DNA of 64,000 nucleotides from Nitrosomonadales bacterium (GTDB taxonomy: Bacteria > Pseudomonadota > Gammaproteobacteria > Burkholderiales > Gallionellaceae), in assembly GCA_016218415.1 (NCBI GenBank), contig JACRED010000039.1, forward strand, positions 33,778-97,777, given 5' to 3'. The stretch's first letter is position 1. Each line of letters starts with the position of its first letter. The notes under the pieces are model-generated. The model saw nothing but the letters and a program-made list of their open reading frames with translations, had not been told where the DNA came from and made no database searches. Shown here piece by piece: positions 17,112 through 27,336 of this stretch. The position numbers were made by a program, and so were the translations under genes.

Positions 17112-18062
17112 TCAGGGTTGAACTGCGATCGGGATCAGCGTCTTGGGCAGCGGGAACACCACGTTCTCGACGATACCCTGTAACTCGGTGACGTGCTGTG
17201 CGCCGAGCTGCTGCAAGCGCCCGATCACGCCCTGCACCAGCACCTCGGGCGCGGATGCGCCCGCGCTGATGCCCACACGCGGTTTGCCGGCAAACCATTC
17301 CGGTTGCAGCTCATCCGCATCGTTCACCAGATAGGCCGGGATACCGACATTAGCCGCGACCTCGCGCAAGCGATTGGAATTCGAACTGTTCGGCGAACCC
17401 ACCACAACCACCACGTCGCATTGTTTGACCAGCATCTTCACCGCGTCCTGGCGGTTCTGCGTGGCATAGCAGATGTCGTCCTTCTTCGGGCCGGTGATGA
17501 ACGGAAAGCGCGTCTTCAACGCGGCGATGATCGCGCTGGCGTCGTCCACCGACAGCGTGGTCTGGGTGACGTAGGCCAGATTGTGTTCGTCGTTCACCTT
17601 GAGTTGCGCTACCTGATCCGGCGATTCCACCAGATACATCCCGCCATTGCCCTCACCCTCACTTTGGCCCATCGTGCCCTCGACTTCCGGGTGTCCGGCG
17701 TGGCCGATCATGATGATCTCCTTGCCCTGCTCGCGCATCCGTGACACCTCGATATGCACCTTGGTCACCAGCGGGCAGGTCGCGTCGAACACCGTCAGGC
17801 CGCGCGCTTCCGCCTCGCGCCGCACAGCCTGCGACACGCCGTGCGCGCTGAAGATCAGGATGCTGCCGCGCGGCACTTCGGCCAGATCCTCGATGAACAC
17901 CGCGCCCTTCTGGCGCAAACCGTCCACGACGAATTTGTTGTGCACCACCTCGTGGCGCACATAGATGGGCGCGCCGTGCAAAGCCAGCGCGCGCTCCACG
18001 ATCTCGATGGCGCGGTCGACGCCGGCGCAGAAGCCGCGCGGATTAGCCAGTAATAGTTCCAT
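17112..18062 (-). CDS. ispH: 4-hydroxy-3-methylbut-2-enyl diphosphate reductase
   Basis: 316 residues. The enzyme makes IPP and DMAPP in the last step of the non-mevalonate isoprenoid pathway using a [4Fe-4S] cluster. The three cluster cysteines lie in [10 protein letters not shown] (residue 12), [11 protein letters not shown] and [10 protein letters not shown], with the [11 protein letters not shown] motif after it. The start is set by GGAG seven bases upstream, inside the end of lspA (20-base overlap). It is the fourth gene in the ribF-ileS-lspA-ispH-thiO string. Confidence 0.97.
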   Translation of the reverse strand: MELLLANPRGFCAGVDRAIEIVERALALHGAPIYVRHEVVHNKFVVDGLRQKGAVFIEDLAEVPRGSILIFSAHGVSQAVRREAEARGLTVFDATCPLVTKVHIEVSRMREQGKEIIMIGHAGHPEVEGTMGQSEGEGNGGMYLVESPDQVAQLKVNDEHNLAYVTQTTLSVDDASAIIAALKTRFPFITGPKKDDICYATQNRQDAVKMLVKQCDVVVVVGSPNSSNSNRLREVAANVGIPAYLVNDADELQPEWFAGKPRVGISAGASAPEVLVQGVIGRLQQLGAQHVTELQGIVENVVFPLPKTLIPIAVQP

Positions 18063-18519
18063 GTTTTTTCTCCATAAAGCCTTCCAGTATCAGCAGGAAG
18101 GCGCCGCAGGTGATCGCGGAGTCGGCCAGATTGAAAGCCGGAAAATAATGCGCATCCCAGTGGAAAGACAGAAAATCCACCACGTAACCGTATGCAATCC
18201 GGTCGATCAGGTTGCCCAGCGCGCCTCCCAGGATCAGGCTCAGCGCCAGCGCGAACAACACCTGCGCATGATGCCTGCGCAACAGCCAGATTATCCATGC
18301 CGAGGCCACAACGGCAATCGTGGTGAACAACCAGCGCTGCATCCCGCCCGCATCGCTGAGGAAGCTGAACGCCGCGCCGGTGTTATGCGCCAGCACCAGA
18401 TCGAACACGCCGAGCACGTAAAGATGCTCGCCATAGGCAAAGTGGCTGGTGATCCACGCCTTGCTCAACTGGTCGAGCACGATGACCAGCACAGACAAGG
18501 CCAGCCAGCGACTAAGCAT
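18043..18519 (-). CDS. lspA: Lipoprotein signal peptidase (signal peptidase II)
   Basis: 158 residues with four transmembrane segments. It cleaves the signal peptide of prolipoproteins after diacylglyceryl transfer. The motifs [28 protein letters not shown] and F-N-L-A-D-S-A-I are all present; the Asp residues of the last two form the catalytic pair. The ATG at 18519 lies inside the last codons of ileS (8-base overlap) and gives the family length; the ATG at 18543 would add eight residues. The cytochrome lipoprotein at 58607 is one likely client. Confidence 0.96.
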   Translation of the reverse strand: MLSRWLALSVLVIVLDQLSKAWITSHFAYGEHLYVLGVFDLVLAHNTGAAFSFLSDAGGMQRWLFTTIAVVASAWIIWLLRRHHAQVLFALALSLILGGALGNLIDRIAYGYVVDFLSFHWDAHYFPAFNLADSAITCGAFLLILEGFMEKKHGTITG

Positions 18520-21379
18520 AGTGCCGCGCCTCGCCGCCGCCATACAGATTGCTCACGCAGCGGCCGCACAGCGTGGCGTGCTGCGCATCGGCGCCGACAT
18601 CCGCGCGGTAATGCCAGCAGCGCTCGCACTTGTCATGCAGACTGGCGGAAACGTCGATGCGATGTTCCGCTTCTGCCGCAACGCGATGCACCGTGGCGCG
18701 CGAGGTGATGAACACAAAGCGCAGGTCATCGCCCATGCGTGCCAACACGTCGTAGTCCTGCCCGGACACGAACACGTCCACCTCGGCCGCCAGCGCGGAG
18801 CCGATCAGCCCGGCAGCGCGCGATTCTTCCAGTTGCTTGTTCACTTTGGCGCGCCAGGCTTCGATGCCCATCCAGGCGGCAACCGCTTCGCCGTCGAGAC
18901 GCGCATCGGGCAGGCTGTGCCACTCGCCGACAAACACGCTGGCATCGTCCTTGCCGCTCAACACCTCCCATGCCTCCTCTGCGGTAAAGCTCAGGACAGG
19001 CGCGATCAGACGCACCAGGCTGTGGGTGATGTGATACAGCGCGTTCTGCGCGGAACGGCGCGCGGCGGAGTTGCCTCCTGCGGTGTACAACCGGTCTTTC
19101 AGGATGTCCAGATAGAAACCGCCGAGCTGCTCGGAACAGAAGGTCTGCAACTTGTGCGCGATCAGATGGAATTCATAGCGCGCGTAATCCGCGACAATCT
19201 CGTCCTGCAAATTCTGCATCAGCGCCAGCGCGTAGCGGTCGATCTCCAGCCAATCGCTCACCGGCAGCGCGTGTTGCTGCGGATCGAAATCATTGATGTT
19301 GGCCAGCAGGAAACGCAGCGTGTTGCGGATGCGCCGGTAACTTTCCACGACGCGTTTCAATATCTCGTCGGAGATCGTCAGCTCGCCCGAGTAGTCGGTC
19401 GCAGCCACCCACAGGCGCAGAATGTCCGCGCCCAGCGTATCGAATATCTTCTGCGGCGCGATCACATTGCCCTTGGATTTCGACATCTTGTGGCCGCTGC
19501 CGTCCACGACAAAACCGTGCGTCAGCAAGGCATTGAACGGCGCGCGGCCGTTGATCGCGCAGCCGGTCAGCAGGCTGGACTGGAACCAGCCTCTATGCTG
19601 ATCCGAACCTTCCAGATACAAATCCGCAGGTGAACGCAATTCCGCGCGGCGCTGCAACACCGCCGCATGGGTCGCGCCGGAATCGAACCACACGTCCAGC
19701 GTATGGGTCAGTTTCTTGTAGTGCCCGGCCTCTGCGCCCAGCAGGTCCACCGAATTCAGGCTGAACCACGCCTCGATGCCGTCGCGCTCGACCAGCTTCG
19801 CCACCTGCTCCAGCAATTCCGGCGTGCGCGGATGCAACAGCCCGGTTTCCCTGTGCACAAAGAACGGCATCGGCACGCCCCAGTTGCGCTGGCGCGACAC
19901 GCACCAGTCCGGGCGGTTCCTGATCATTGCTTCCAGACGCGCCCTGCCCCAGCCCGGAAAGAATTCGGTCTGATCGACCGCCTGGTTGGCCAGATCGCGC
20001 AAAGCCATGCCATCGCGCTTTTCGGGCTTGCCCGAGTGCGAACGTTTTTCCTGCACCAGGTTTTCAATATCGGCGTTCGCATCCGTCGCGACGTTATCCA
20101 TGCCGATGAACCACTGCGGCGTGGAACGGAAGATGATCGGCGTCTTGTGCCGCCAGCAATGCGGGTAGCTGTGCAGCATCTTCTCGATGTGCAACAGATG
20201 CCCGCTGGATTGCAGCGCGTCTATCACCACATCGTTGGCTTTCCATACGAACAGGCCGCCGACCAGCGGCAGGCTGGCGACGAACTTGCCATCGTCGCCG
20301 ACCGGATTGTCGGTCGGCAGGTTGTATTTCTGCCCGACGAAATAATCGTCCAGCCCGTGTGCCGGCGCGGTGTGCACCAGACCGGTACCGGCTTCCAGCG
20401 TGACATGGTCGCCGCAAATGACCGGAACGCTGCGCTCATAGAACGGATGTTGCAGCAGCAAACCTTCCAGCGCCGCCCCCTTGCAGGTCGCTGCCATGCC
20501 GTCGCCCCGGTCGTTGCTGCCGCCCAGTTGATAGCGCGCCAGGCACTGGGTCGCCAGATCGAATGCGAGGATAAGATAACCCCTGGGCGTCTTGATCAGG
20601 TCGTATTGGAATTCGGGATGCACGCTCACCGCCTGATTGGCGGGCAAGGTCCACGGCGTGGTGGTCCAGATCACCGCATATACCCTGGCATCGCCCGGCA
20701 GCGACACGCCGAATGCTCTTTCCAACGCCCCCTTGTCCTTTACCTCGAAGCCCACGTCGATTGCGGGCGAGGTCTTGTCTTCGTATTCCACTTCCGCCTC
20801 GGCCAGCGCGGATTGGCAATCCAGGCACCAGTTCACCGGCTTGTAGCCCTGATACAGATAGCCGCGCTCGTAGATGCTGCCCAACGCGCGGATGATGTCG
20901 GCCTCGGTCTTGTAGTCCATCGTCAGATAGGGATGATCCCAGTCGCCCAGCACGCCGAGGCGGATGAAGTCCTTCTTCTGCCGGGCTATCTGTTCTTTCG
21001 CATAGGCGCGGCACAGTTCGCGGAACTGCGCGGGCGGGATCGCCTTGCCGTGTTTCTTCTCCACCTGCAACTCGATCGGCAGGCCGTGGCAATCCCAGCC
21101 GGGTACATAGGGCGCATCGAAGCCCGCCAATATTTTGGATTTGATGATGATGTCCTTGAGGACCTTGTTTACCGCGTGGCCGATGTGGATGTCGCCGTTC
21201 GCATAGGGCGGGCCGTCGTGCAGGATGAACTTCGGCTTGCCCTGCTTGGCCGAGCGTATCTTCCGGTAGCGCTGCTGCGCCTGCCAGCGCGCCAGCATCT
21301 GCGGCTCGCGTTTCGCAAGATCGCCGCGCATCGGGAACGGGGTGTCGGGGAGATTCAGTGTGGCTTTGTAATCGGTCAT
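18512..21379 (-). CDS. ileS: Isoleucyl-tRNA synthetase
   Basis: 955 residues of a class Ia synthetase that charges tRNA-Ile and edits valine. The HIGH motif is in [11 protein letters not shown] near residue 65 and the KMSKS loop is [10 protein letters not shown] near residue 628. The C-terminal zinc-binding Cys pairs, C-E-R-C-W and L-C-G-R-C, are intact, which is the E. coli-like form. It lies between ribF and lspA with short spacing, the classic ribF-ileS-lspA-ispH order. Confidence 0.98.
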   Translation of the reverse strand: MTDYKATLNLPDTPFPMRGDLAKREPQMLARWQAQQRYRKIRSAKQGKPKFILHDGPPYANGDIHIGHAVNKVLKDIIIKSKILAGFDAPYVPGWDCHGLPIELQVEKKHGKAIPPAQFRELCRAYAKEQIARQKKDFIRLGVLGDWDHPYLTMDYKTEADIIRALGSIYERGYLYQGYKPVNWCLDCQSALAEAEVEYEDKTSPAIDVGFEVKDKGALERAFGVSLPGDARVYAVIWTTTPWTLPANQAVSVHPEFQYDLIKTPRGYLILAFDLATQCLARYQLGGSNDRGDGMAATCKGAALEGLLLQHPFYERSVPVICGDHVTLEAGTGLVHTAPAHGLDDYFVGQKYNLPTDNPVGDDGKFVASLPLVGGLFVWKANDVVIDALQSSGHLLHIEKMLHSYPHCWRHKTPIIFRSTPQWFIGMDNVATDANADIENLVQEKRSHSGKPEKRDGMALRDLANQAVDQTEFFPGWGRARLEAMIRNRPDWCVSRQRNWGVPMPFFVHRETGLLHPRTPELLEQVAKLVERDGIEAWFSLNSVDLLGAEAGHYKKLTHTLDVWFDSGATHAAVLQRRAELRSPADLYLEGSDQHRGWFQSSLLTGCAINGRAPFNALLTHGFVVDGSGHKMSKSKGNVIAPQKIFDTLGADILRLWVAATDYSGELTISDEILKRVVESYRRIRNTLRFLLANINDFDPQQHALPVSDWLEIDRYALALMQNLQDEIVADYARYEFHLIAHKLQTFCSEQLGGFYLDILKDRLYTAGGNSAARRSAQNALYHITHSLVRLIAPVLSFTAEEAWEVLSGKDDASVFVGEWHSLPDARLDGEAVAAWMGIEAWRAKVNKQLEESRAAGLIGSALAAEVDVFVSGQDYDVLARMGDDLRFVFITSRATVHRVAAEAEHRIDVSASLHDKCERCWHYRADVGADAQHATLCGRCVSNLYGGGEARHYA

Positions 21380-21406
21380 TTCGTTTAATTCAGTAAAATT
21401 GGGTAA

Positions 21407-22333
21407 TCAGTCATGTTGGTTAAACCATCGTTTTGCATGTTCCACATCCAGCGCGATCTGCCGCGTCAGTGTTTCCACATCGGGATATTTCTTTTCGTCG
21501 CGCAGCTTCTGCAAAAACTCCACGCGCAGATGTTTGCCGTAAATATTCTGGGAAAACTCGAACAGGTGTGCCTCCAGAACCGGCTTGTCATCCTGCTTCA
21601 CTGTCGGACGCACCCCCAGGCTGGCGACCCCCTGCAACACGCCCTGCCCCTCGGCGTGCGCCTGCACCACGTAGATGCCTTCCAGCGGCGGACGGTTGTG
21701 TTTCAACTGGATATTCGCGGTCGGGAAACCGATCTTGCCGCCCAATCCGTCGCCGTGCACTACCCTTCCGCTGATGCTGTAGTGCCTGCCCAGATAGCGT
21801 TGTGCCTCGCGCAACTGCCCGGCGCGCAGGGCGGCGCGCACCGCCGTGCTGGATATCCTGACCCCGTCATGGGTCACGCTGCGCACTACCTGCACCGCGA
21901 AACCGTGTTGCGATCCGAGCTTTTCCATCAACGCGAAATCGCCGACACGCCCGCTGCCAAAACGGAAGTCGTCGCCGATCAGCACAAACTTCGCGGACAA
22001 CTTGGCGGACAACGCATGGATGAAATCCGCCGCGCTCATCCGGGCGAAATGCGCGTCGAAACGGCACACATGCACCTGGTCGATGCCCAGCGCGGCAAAA
22101 AACTCCAGCTTCTCGCGCAAGCTGGTCAAGCGCGGCGGAGCCTGCTGCGGCGTAAAGAACTCGAGCGGGTGCGGCTCGAAGATCACCACCGCCGTACGCA
22201 ATCCGCGCGCTTTTGCCGCCGCGCGCAATTCGTTCAGCAATGCCTGATGACCCTGGTGCACCCCGTCGAAATTACCGATCGTGAGCGCAACAGGATGGTG
22301 GGTTGGGGAATAAAGTCCGCGTAGGATATGCAT
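21407..22333 (-). CDS. ribF: Bifunctional riboflavin kinase / FAD synthetase
   Basis: 308 residues. The N-terminal half is the FAD synthetase, with T-I-G-N-F-D-G-V-H-Q-G-H carrying the nucleotidyltransferase HxGH-like motif, and the C-terminal half is riboflavin kinase, with G-R-V-V-H-G-D-G-L-G-G-K-I-G-F-P-T-A-N. It converts riboflavin to FMN and then FAD. It is the first gene of the ileS operon. A TATAAT at 22343-22348 on the minus strand lies only ten bases before the start, which would leave almost no leader, so I do not call a promoter there. Confidence 0.97.
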   Translation of the reverse strand: MHILRGLYSPTHHPVALTIGNFDGVHQGHQALLNELRAAAKARGLRTAVVIFEPHPLEFFTPQQAPPRLTSLREKLEFFAALGIDQVHVCRFDAHFARMSAADFIHALSAKLSAKFVLIGDDFRFGSGRVGDFALMEKLGSQHGFAVQVVRSVTHDGVRISSTAVRAALRAGQLREAQRYLGRHYSISGRVVHGDGLGGKIGFPTANIQLKHNRPPLEGIYVVQAHAEGQGVLQGVASLGVRPTVKQDDKPVLEAHLFEFSQNIYGKHLRVEFLQKLRDEKKYPDVETLTRQIALDVEHAKRWFNQHD

Positions 22334-22728
22334 AGCGGCCGAATTATACCGTGAGATGACCCGTTAACGCTCATCCAGTATTGCTCATCAGGCCGTTCGC
22401 GGCGCCCATTCGACAGGCACAGCGCAAGCGGACTTGTTCCGCATTTCCTGAATGTCAGCACCGCGCTTCCGCCCAACCCTGCAATCGACGGCGGTTTCGA
22501 TAGACCATTCCTCTCACAAATGAGACGAAAAATGCCAGTTTCTTACTAATTGCAACGTTCACAAGCATCTCCGAGACCAACATCAGCCACGCTCAACGCC
22601 AATATCCAAGCCACTCTCCGCAATTATTCTTTGCAGTGGCATGCAATATGCCTCTTACTCGGCAAGGGAGCAGATTCAAATTCGGCAGAGACATGCCGTG
22701 CAGTGGGGCAAACCGAAGGAGGTGCGTC
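22334..22728. other. Intergenic region between ribF and small gene
   Basis: 395 bases separate the divergent ribF and small-gene starts. No gene or RNA is recognised, and no FMN riboswitch fold is evident on the ribF side. The only clear signal is the sigma-54-like element at 22637-22652. Confidence 0.5.
22637..22652 (+). promoter_or_regulatory. Sigma-54-type -24/-12 promoter candidate
   Basis: The bases TGGCATGCAATATGCC carry GG and GC separated by exactly ten bases and match TGGCACG-N4-TTGC at most positions. A transcript starting about 12 bases further on would have a leader of about 65 bases before the ATG at 22729. No activator site was recognised upstream. Confidence 0.4.
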
Positions 22729-22977
22729 ATGATTACCACGATGAATATGAGCAGCTATGAAATAGAACAGGACGAGATGGAAACCGAGTACGGCGAAGAG
22801 ATCATGTGCGCCGGCTGGAACCCTGCCGTCGAACTGGTCTCCGAGCAACTACAGGAAGTCGAGGCCGGGGAGCTGATGCCCGTGGCGGCGGAACTTGACG
22901 GGCTGGACACGCCGGATGATGTTGCGACGGCGATCTCCGAGATTTTCCTGAGGAAGATGTATTCCTACCAGCGTTGA
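22729..22977 (+). CDS. Small acidic protein of unknown function
   Basis: 82 residues beginning M-I-T-T-M-N-M-S-S-Y, strongly acidic (E-I-E-Q-D-E-M-E-T-E-Y-G-E-E), with no signal peptide or membrane segment. A strong AAGGAGGTG ribosome binding site lies five bases before the ATG, which is good evidence of translation. I do not recognise a domain. A two-helix segment is likely at residues 37-75. It follows a sigma-54-like promoter and precedes the 39-residue frame at 23057, which also has a good ribosome binding site. Confidence 0.7.
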   Translation: MITTMNMSSYEIEQDEMETEYGEEIMCAGWNPAVELVSEQLQEVEAGELMPVAAELDGLDTPDDVATAISEIFLRKMYSYQR

Positions 22978-23056
22978 CTTCGCGGCGGTCTCATTGCATG
23001 ACCGCCATCACGAAGCCGTGCCGTAATTCACAGTCAATCACACAGACGGAGGGTCT

Positions 23057-23176
23057 ATGTTCCATCTATGCGTCTATTATCACGATGTCCTGCGTTATAC
23101 GCTGGTGGCCGATATGCAGAAGGCACAGGAGTTGCGCGATCAGGGCTATTACGTCGTGGTCAAGTCAGTCGCCTGA
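23057..23176 (+). CDS. 39-residue small protein
   Basis: The frame M-F-H-L-C-V-Y-Y-H-D-V-L-R-Y ends S-V-A and a TGA at 23176. A GGAGGG ribosome binding site lies three bases before the ATG. The predicted pattern is strand-helix-strand (L-C-V-Y-Y, A-D-M-Q-K-A-Q-E-L, Y-Y-V-V-V-K). It lies 79 bases after the acidic protein and probably shares its transcript. No family is recognised. Such frames are usually missed because of their length. Confidence 0.55.
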   Translation: MFHLCVYYHDVLRYTLVADMQKAQELRDQGYYVVVKSVA

Positions 23177-23277
23177 TTCTGGCAGTTATAAAAAATCAGA
23201 TCTGAGGTTCGGTCTGCGGGCGATACCAAACTATTTCGACCCTGGCCTCTGATTTCCAATAGTGAATCGGGGGCGAT

Positions 23278-24489
23278 TCAGACGGACTGCCCCGCCGCGT
23301 AGCCGGAGGCCCAGGCCCACTGGAAGTTATAGCCGCCCAGCTGGCCGGTGACATCGACCACTTCGCCGATGAAAAACAGGCCGGGAACCTCGATACACTC
23401 CATGGTCTTGGACGACAGCGCGCGCGTGTCTATGCCGCCGCAGGTCACTTCGGCTTTGGTGTAGCCGACCGTGCCGGACGGCGTGACCTGCCAGTCGTGC
23501 AGTTGCATCGCGATCAGTTTGCGTTGTTTGTCGTTGTACTGGTTGAGCGGCTTGTTCTCGATCCCCGATTTTTCTCCCAACTGCGCACACCATACATCCG
23601 AGAAGTTTTTTGGAAACCATTGAATCAGGAAGTTGCTGAGCAATTTCTTGCCGGCCTTCTGTTCGGTCAACAGGCTCTGCATCTCGCAATCCGGCAACAG
23701 GTTGATATGCAGCGCTTCGCCATGCTGCCAATAGGAAGATATCTGCAATATCGCCGGGCCGCTCAGGCCGCGATGGGTAACCAGCATGTTCTCGCGGAAG
23801 GACTGTTTGCCGAAACTCACGATCACATCCAGCGAAACGCCGGTCAGGTCGGCATAGGGCTTCCAGTCGTCCGGCGCGAAAGTCAGCGGCACCAGGCCGG
23901 GCTTGAGCCTGGTGATCGGGATGCCGAACTGCTCGGCGACGTGATAGCCGAACGGCGTCGCGCCGGTCTTGGGGATGGATAACCCGCCGGTGGCGATCAC
24001 CAGCGAGGCCGCGTTGAAATCCTCGCGCGAGGTGCTGACATGGAACTTGTGCCCTGCCCCCTGTTTATTGTCGGGTGCAGCTGTGTACTTGATCTCGCCG
24101 ATTTCGCAATTCATGAAGCGTTTCACACCCGCCTCATCGCACTCTTTGCGCAGCATCGCGATCACCGCTTCCGATTCGTCATCGCAGAACAATTGCCCCA
24201 GCGTTTTTTCGTGATAGCCGATACCGTGTTTGGTCAGCAGCGCGATGAAATGCTGCGGCGTATAGCGCGCCAGCGCCGAACGGCAAAAATCCGGATTGTC
24301 GGAGATGAAATTTTCCGGCCTGGTATTGATATTGGTGAAGTTGCAACGCCCTCCGCCGGAGATGCGTATCTTCTCCGCGAGCTTCTTGGCGTGGTCGACC
24401 AGCACCACGGAGCGCCCGCGCTGCCCGGCTTGCAGCGCGCACATCATGCCCGCTGCGCCCGAACCGATAATAATCACATCTGTTTTCAT
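23278..24489 (-). CDS. HI0933/YhiN-family NAD(P)/FAD-dependent oxidoreductase
   Basis: 403 residues from the ATG at 24489, just before the K-T-D-V-I-I-I-G-S-G-A-A-G-M-M Rossmann motif. The family marker R-I-S-G-G-G-R-C-N-F-T-N is at about residue 40 and the C-terminal G-Y-N-F-Q-W-A-W-A-S-G-Y-A-A-G motif near 395. It binds FAD. The biological substrate of HI0933-type flavoproteins is not known. It lies 37 bases after the alpha/beta hydrolase and closes the operon. Confidence 0.92.
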   Translation of the reverse strand: MKTDVIIIGSGAAGMMCALQAGQRGRSVVLVDHAKKLAEKIRISGGGRCNFTNINTRPENFISDNPDFCRSALARYTPQHFIALLTKHGIGYHEKTLGQLFCDDESEAVIAMLRKECDEAGVKRFMNCEIGEIKYTAAPDNKQGAGHKFHVSTSREDFNAASLVIATGGLSIPKTGATPFGYHVAEQFGIPITRLKPGLVPLTFAPDDWKPYADLTGVSLDVIVSFGKQSFRENMLVTHRGLSGPAILQISSYWQHGEALHINLLPDCEMQSLLTEQKAGKKLLSNFLIQWFPKNFSDVWCAQLGEKSGIENKPLNQYNDKQRKLIAMQLHDWQVTPSGTVGYTKAEVTCGGIDTRALSSKTMECIEVPGLFFIGEVVDVTGQLGGYNFQWAWASGYAAGQSV

Positions 24490-24526
24490 ATTTATTCCAT
24501 GCTGCCCGTCACGGGCGTTTGTTGAA

Positions 24527-25411
24527 TTAGTGGGCGTATTGCCTGACGAAAGCCGAGACCGCATCGCGATACTCGACCCAGCCGATTTCCCTGCTGTTAC
24601 TGTGTTCGCCGCCTTCGATCAGGAGCAGCGTTTTGGGTTGCGGTGCTGCCGCATAAAGTTGCTGCGACATCTTGTAGGGGACCTTCTCATCCCACGTGCC
24701 GTGTATCAGCAGCAGCGGAATCTTCAGGTTGCGGATCTTTTGCAGCGACTCGAAGCGCTGGTTCAACAACAGGCCAACCGGCAAATATTCATATTTCAAT
24801 TCGCCCATCGCCTGCATCGAGGTAAAGCTGCCCTCCATGATCAGCCCGGCTGCTTCCGGGTGGCGCACCGCCAGATCGACCGCGATCGCGCCGCCCAGAG
24901 ACAAACCGTAGATAAATGCCTGTTGCGGTTTCACACCGCGCTGCTTGAGCAGATACTGCCAGGCCGCTTCGGCATCCTCATAAACCGTGTCCTCGCTGGG
25001 TTTGCCGCCCGTGCTTTTCCCATACCCGCGATAATCGACCAGCAGCAGGTTGCAGCCCAGTTCACGGTAACGCAGCGCGTTTCCAAGATGGTAACTGATG
25101 TTGTGGGAATTGCCATGCAGATACAGCACGGTCGGCGCATCGCTGTGTTCGGCTGGGATCCACCAGGCGTGCAACTCGCCGTGCTCCGCGCCGCTGCCGG
25201 AAGGAATACGCAGCTCCTCGAAGGTCACGCCCAGCCGCGCCGGGGTGGTTTGCAACACCGCGTCGGGCTCAAAGATGCTGTCGCGCTGGGTGTCCCAGAT
25301 CGTGTGGACGCGCACCGCCGCACAGCTCACCAGCACCAGCGCGATCAACGCCCCGATGCGGACCGTCTTCCTGATGCTCAAACCGGCTGCTCCAGCTTCT
25401 TCCACAGGCAC
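24527..25411 (-). CDS. Alpha/beta hydrolase, membrane-anchored
   Basis: 294 residues. After a short N-terminal region there is a hydrophobic segment (I-G-A-L-I-A-L-V-L-V-S-C), which could be a lipoprotein signal or an anchor. The hydrolase core has Y-L-H-G-N-S-H-N-I-S, D-Y-R-G-Y-G-K-S, the nucleophile Ser in G-L-S-L-G-G, Asp in H-G-T-W-D-E-K-V-P and His in G-G-E-H-S-N-S. The substrate is unknown. It is a paralogue of the protein at 41627. The start overlaps the end of dnaQ by 34 bases. Confidence 0.88.
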   Translation of the reverse strand: MPVEEAGAAGLSIRKTVRIGALIALVLVSCAAVRVHTIWDTQRDSIFEPDAVLQTTPARLGVTFEELRIPSGSGAEHGELHAWWIPAEHSDAPTVLYLHGNSHNISYHLGNALRYRELGCNLLLVDYRGYGKSTGGKPSEDTVYEDAEAAWQYLLKQRGVKPQQAFIYGLSLGGAIAVDLAVRHPEAAGLIMEGSFTSMQAMGELKYEYLPVGLLLNQRFESLQKIRNLKIPLLLIHGTWDEKVPYKMSQQLYAAAPQPKTLLLIEGGEHSNSREIGWVEYRDAVSAFVRQYAH

Positions 25412-26076
25412 GCGCCCTTGCTGGCCTTGTCGATGTCGTCCAGCTGTTGCGCATGCGCGGCCAGCTCTTCGTCGCTGGGCGGCAACACGCGCAGCTTGGG
25501 ACGCGACGCATCGGTGCTCAGCACCGCCGGTTTGCGCGCCACCGGCGTATCGTCGCCAAGCAGGCTTTCCTGTCCGCGCGTCATCGCGAAATACACTTCG
25601 GCGAGCAACTCGGTATCCAGCAGCGCGCCGTGCAGGCTGCGGTGCGCGTTGTCGATCTCATAACGATTGCACAGGGCATCCAGACTGTTCTTCTTGCCCG
25701 GATGCATCTCGCGCGCGACCTTGAGCGTGTCCATCACCGCGTTCTGCAACGGCGGCAGCCCCATCAGATTCAGTTCGTTATTGAGAAAACCCATGTCGAA
25801 CGGCGCGTTGTGGATGATGAGTTCCGCGCCTTCGATGAATTCCAGAAAACTGCTCGCGATGTCGGCGAACTTCGCCTCGTTCTGCAAACGCTCATAGGTC
25901 AGGCCGTGCACTGCCACCGCGCCTGCCTCGATCTCGCGCTCGGGATTGAGATAGCGATGGAAGCGGCGCAGCGACACCTTGCGACCTTCCAGCTCGATCG
26001 CCGCCAGCTCGATGATGCGATGACCCTGCTTGGGGTCTAACCCGGTGGTTTCGGTATCCACTACGATCTTACGCAT
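25378..26076 (-). CDS. dnaQ: DNA polymerase III epsilon subunit, 3'-5' exonuclease
   Basis: 232 residues of the proofreading exonuclease. The DEDDh residues are seen in [20 protein letters not shown] and [11 protein letters not shown]. The C-terminal tail, with the polymerase-alpha-binding region, ends C-L-W-K-K-L-E. It overlaps rnhA by 8 bases; the rnhA-dnaQ pair is conserved in proteobacteria (divergent in E. coli, same strand here). Confidence 0.96.
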   Translation of the reverse strand: MRKIVVDTETTGLDPKQGHRIIELAAIELEGRKVSLRRFHRYLNPEREIEAGAVAVHGLTYERLQNEAKFADIASSFLEFIEGAELIIHNAPFDMGFLNNELNLMGLPPLQNAVMDTLKVAREMHPGKKNSLDALCNRYEIDNAHRSLHGALLDTELLAEVYFAMTRGQESLLGDDTPVARKPAVLSTDASRPKLRVLPPSDEELAAHAQQLDDIDKASKGACLWKKLEQPV

Positions 26077-26524
26077 CGCCGCCTCCCTGTACCATTTCTA
26101 CGCCTTTATTCGCCAGCTCATCGGCGCGTTCGTTGCCGTCATGCCCCGCGTGACCTTTTACCCAAACCCATTCAACCGTGTGCTGCACCGCCAGCGCATC
26201 CAGCCTGCGCCACAGGTCCTCGTTCTTCACCGGCTTCTTGTCGGCAGTCTTCCAGCCGCGCTGTTTCCAGCCGTGTATCCACTCGCTGATGCCCTGCTGC
26301 ACATATTTCGAATCGGTATGCAGCCGCACATGGCAATGCCGCGTCAGCGCTTCCAGCGCGGAGATCGCGCCCAGCAGCTCCATGCGGTTGTTGGTCGTAT
26401 GCGCCTCGCCGCCGAACAGCTCGCGCTCCTTGCCCTTGCTGCGCAACAGTGCGCCCCAGCCGCCCACGCCGGGGTTGCCCTTGCAGGCGCCGTCGGTAAA
26501 AATTTCAACGATCTCTTTGGTCAT
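26069..26524 (-). CDS. rnhA: Ribonuclease HI
   Basis: 151 residues. The enzyme degrades RNA in RNA-DNA hybrids, needing Mg2+. The first catalytic Asp is in [12 protein letters not shown] (residue 11), Glu in N-N-R-M-E-L-L, Asp in H-T-D-S-K-Y-V and the last Asp in [18 protein letters not shown] is also intact. The gene overlaps the methyltransferase stop by four bases. Confidence 0.97.
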   Translation of the reverse strand: MTKEIVEIFTDGACKGNPGVGGWGALLRSKGKERELFGGEAHTTNNRMELLGAISALEALTRHCHVRLHTDSKYVQQGISEWIHGWKQRGWKTADKKPVKNEDLWRRLDALAVQHTVEWVWVKGHAGHDGNERADELANKGVEMVQGGGDA

Positions 26525-27315
26525 ATTTCTTCAAATGTTTCTGTGCGGGCACGACGCGTCGTGCTCCTACCCTTGCTCTTTGTGCGTTGCGTAACATTGT
26601 TGTTCAGCTTGGGTGCGACCGGCAGCAGCTTGCTGACCAGGCCCTCGTTCCACTTCGGCTTGATCAGCCGCATCCCCGGCACGCGCTTCACCGCATGCAG
26701 GAAATACACCCCGCCGCTCACCGCCCACCAGCGGTCTCCCGCTGCTTCCATAAAGGCAAACCGTTCCAGCCATTTGCCGGTATGGAACGGCGGCGCATAG
26801 GCGGCAAAACGCCCGCCCACCACCTCGAATCCCAGCAATGCCAGCCAATCCTTCAGGCGCGGCAACGCAATAAAATGGCCCTGCCACGGATAGCCCTGCC
26901 GCCTGCCCAGCGCGCGGTGCAACCCCCACAGACTGCGCGGGTTGAAACCGCTGATGATCAGGTTGCCTTCCGGCCGCAGCACCCGCGCCACCTCGCGCAA
27001 CACCTGATGCGGGTTCTCCGAGAACTCGAGCACATGCGGGATCAGCACCAGATCCAGGCTGTCGCTGTCGAACGGCAGCTCGGTGCAGCACAGGCGCACC
27101 GCATTCCCCGCCTGATTCCCGGCGCTGAAACGCAATGGCATCCGGTTCCCATGCAGAAAATCATGCTCCGGCAACCCCAGCTGCAGCGCGTTATAGCCGA
27201 AAATATCGCTCACTGTGCGGTCGAAATACCGCTGCTCGCGGGCCAGCACATAGCTCCCCTGCGGGGTTGCAAACCACTCGCTCAAATTCTGCGCTGTTGA
27301 CTTACAATTCGGCAT
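26521..27315 (-). CDS. SAM-dependent methyltransferase (class I)
   Basis: 264 residues. The Methyltransf_11-like core is in the middle: [19 protein letters not shown] and [18 protein letters not shown]. The N-terminal glycine-rich SAM motif is poorly conserved. The short divergent gap to gloB (21 bases) and the rnhA-dnaQ operon give a known betaproteobacterial arrangement. The target is unknown. Confidence 0.85.
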   Translation of the reverse strand: MPNCKSTAQNLSEWFATPQGSYVLAREQRYFDRTVSDIFGYNALQLGLPEHDFLHGNRMPLRFSAGNQAGNAVRLCCTELPFDSDSLDLVLIPHVLEFSENPHQVLREVARVLRPEGNLIISGFNPRSLWGLHRALGRRQGYPWQGHFIALPRLKDWLALLGFEVVGGRFAAYAPPFHTGKWLERFAFMEAAGDRWWAVSGGVYFLHAVKRVPGMRLIKPKWNEGLVSKLLPVAPKLNNNVTQRTKSKGRSTTRRARTETFEEI

Positions 27316-27336
27316 CGCCTACGCCCCACCCGCTCA

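Noticed and set aside
22334..22430. FMN riboswitch in front of ribF
   Set aside because: No conserved aptamer helices could be recognised, and the only -10-like box would leave almost no leader.
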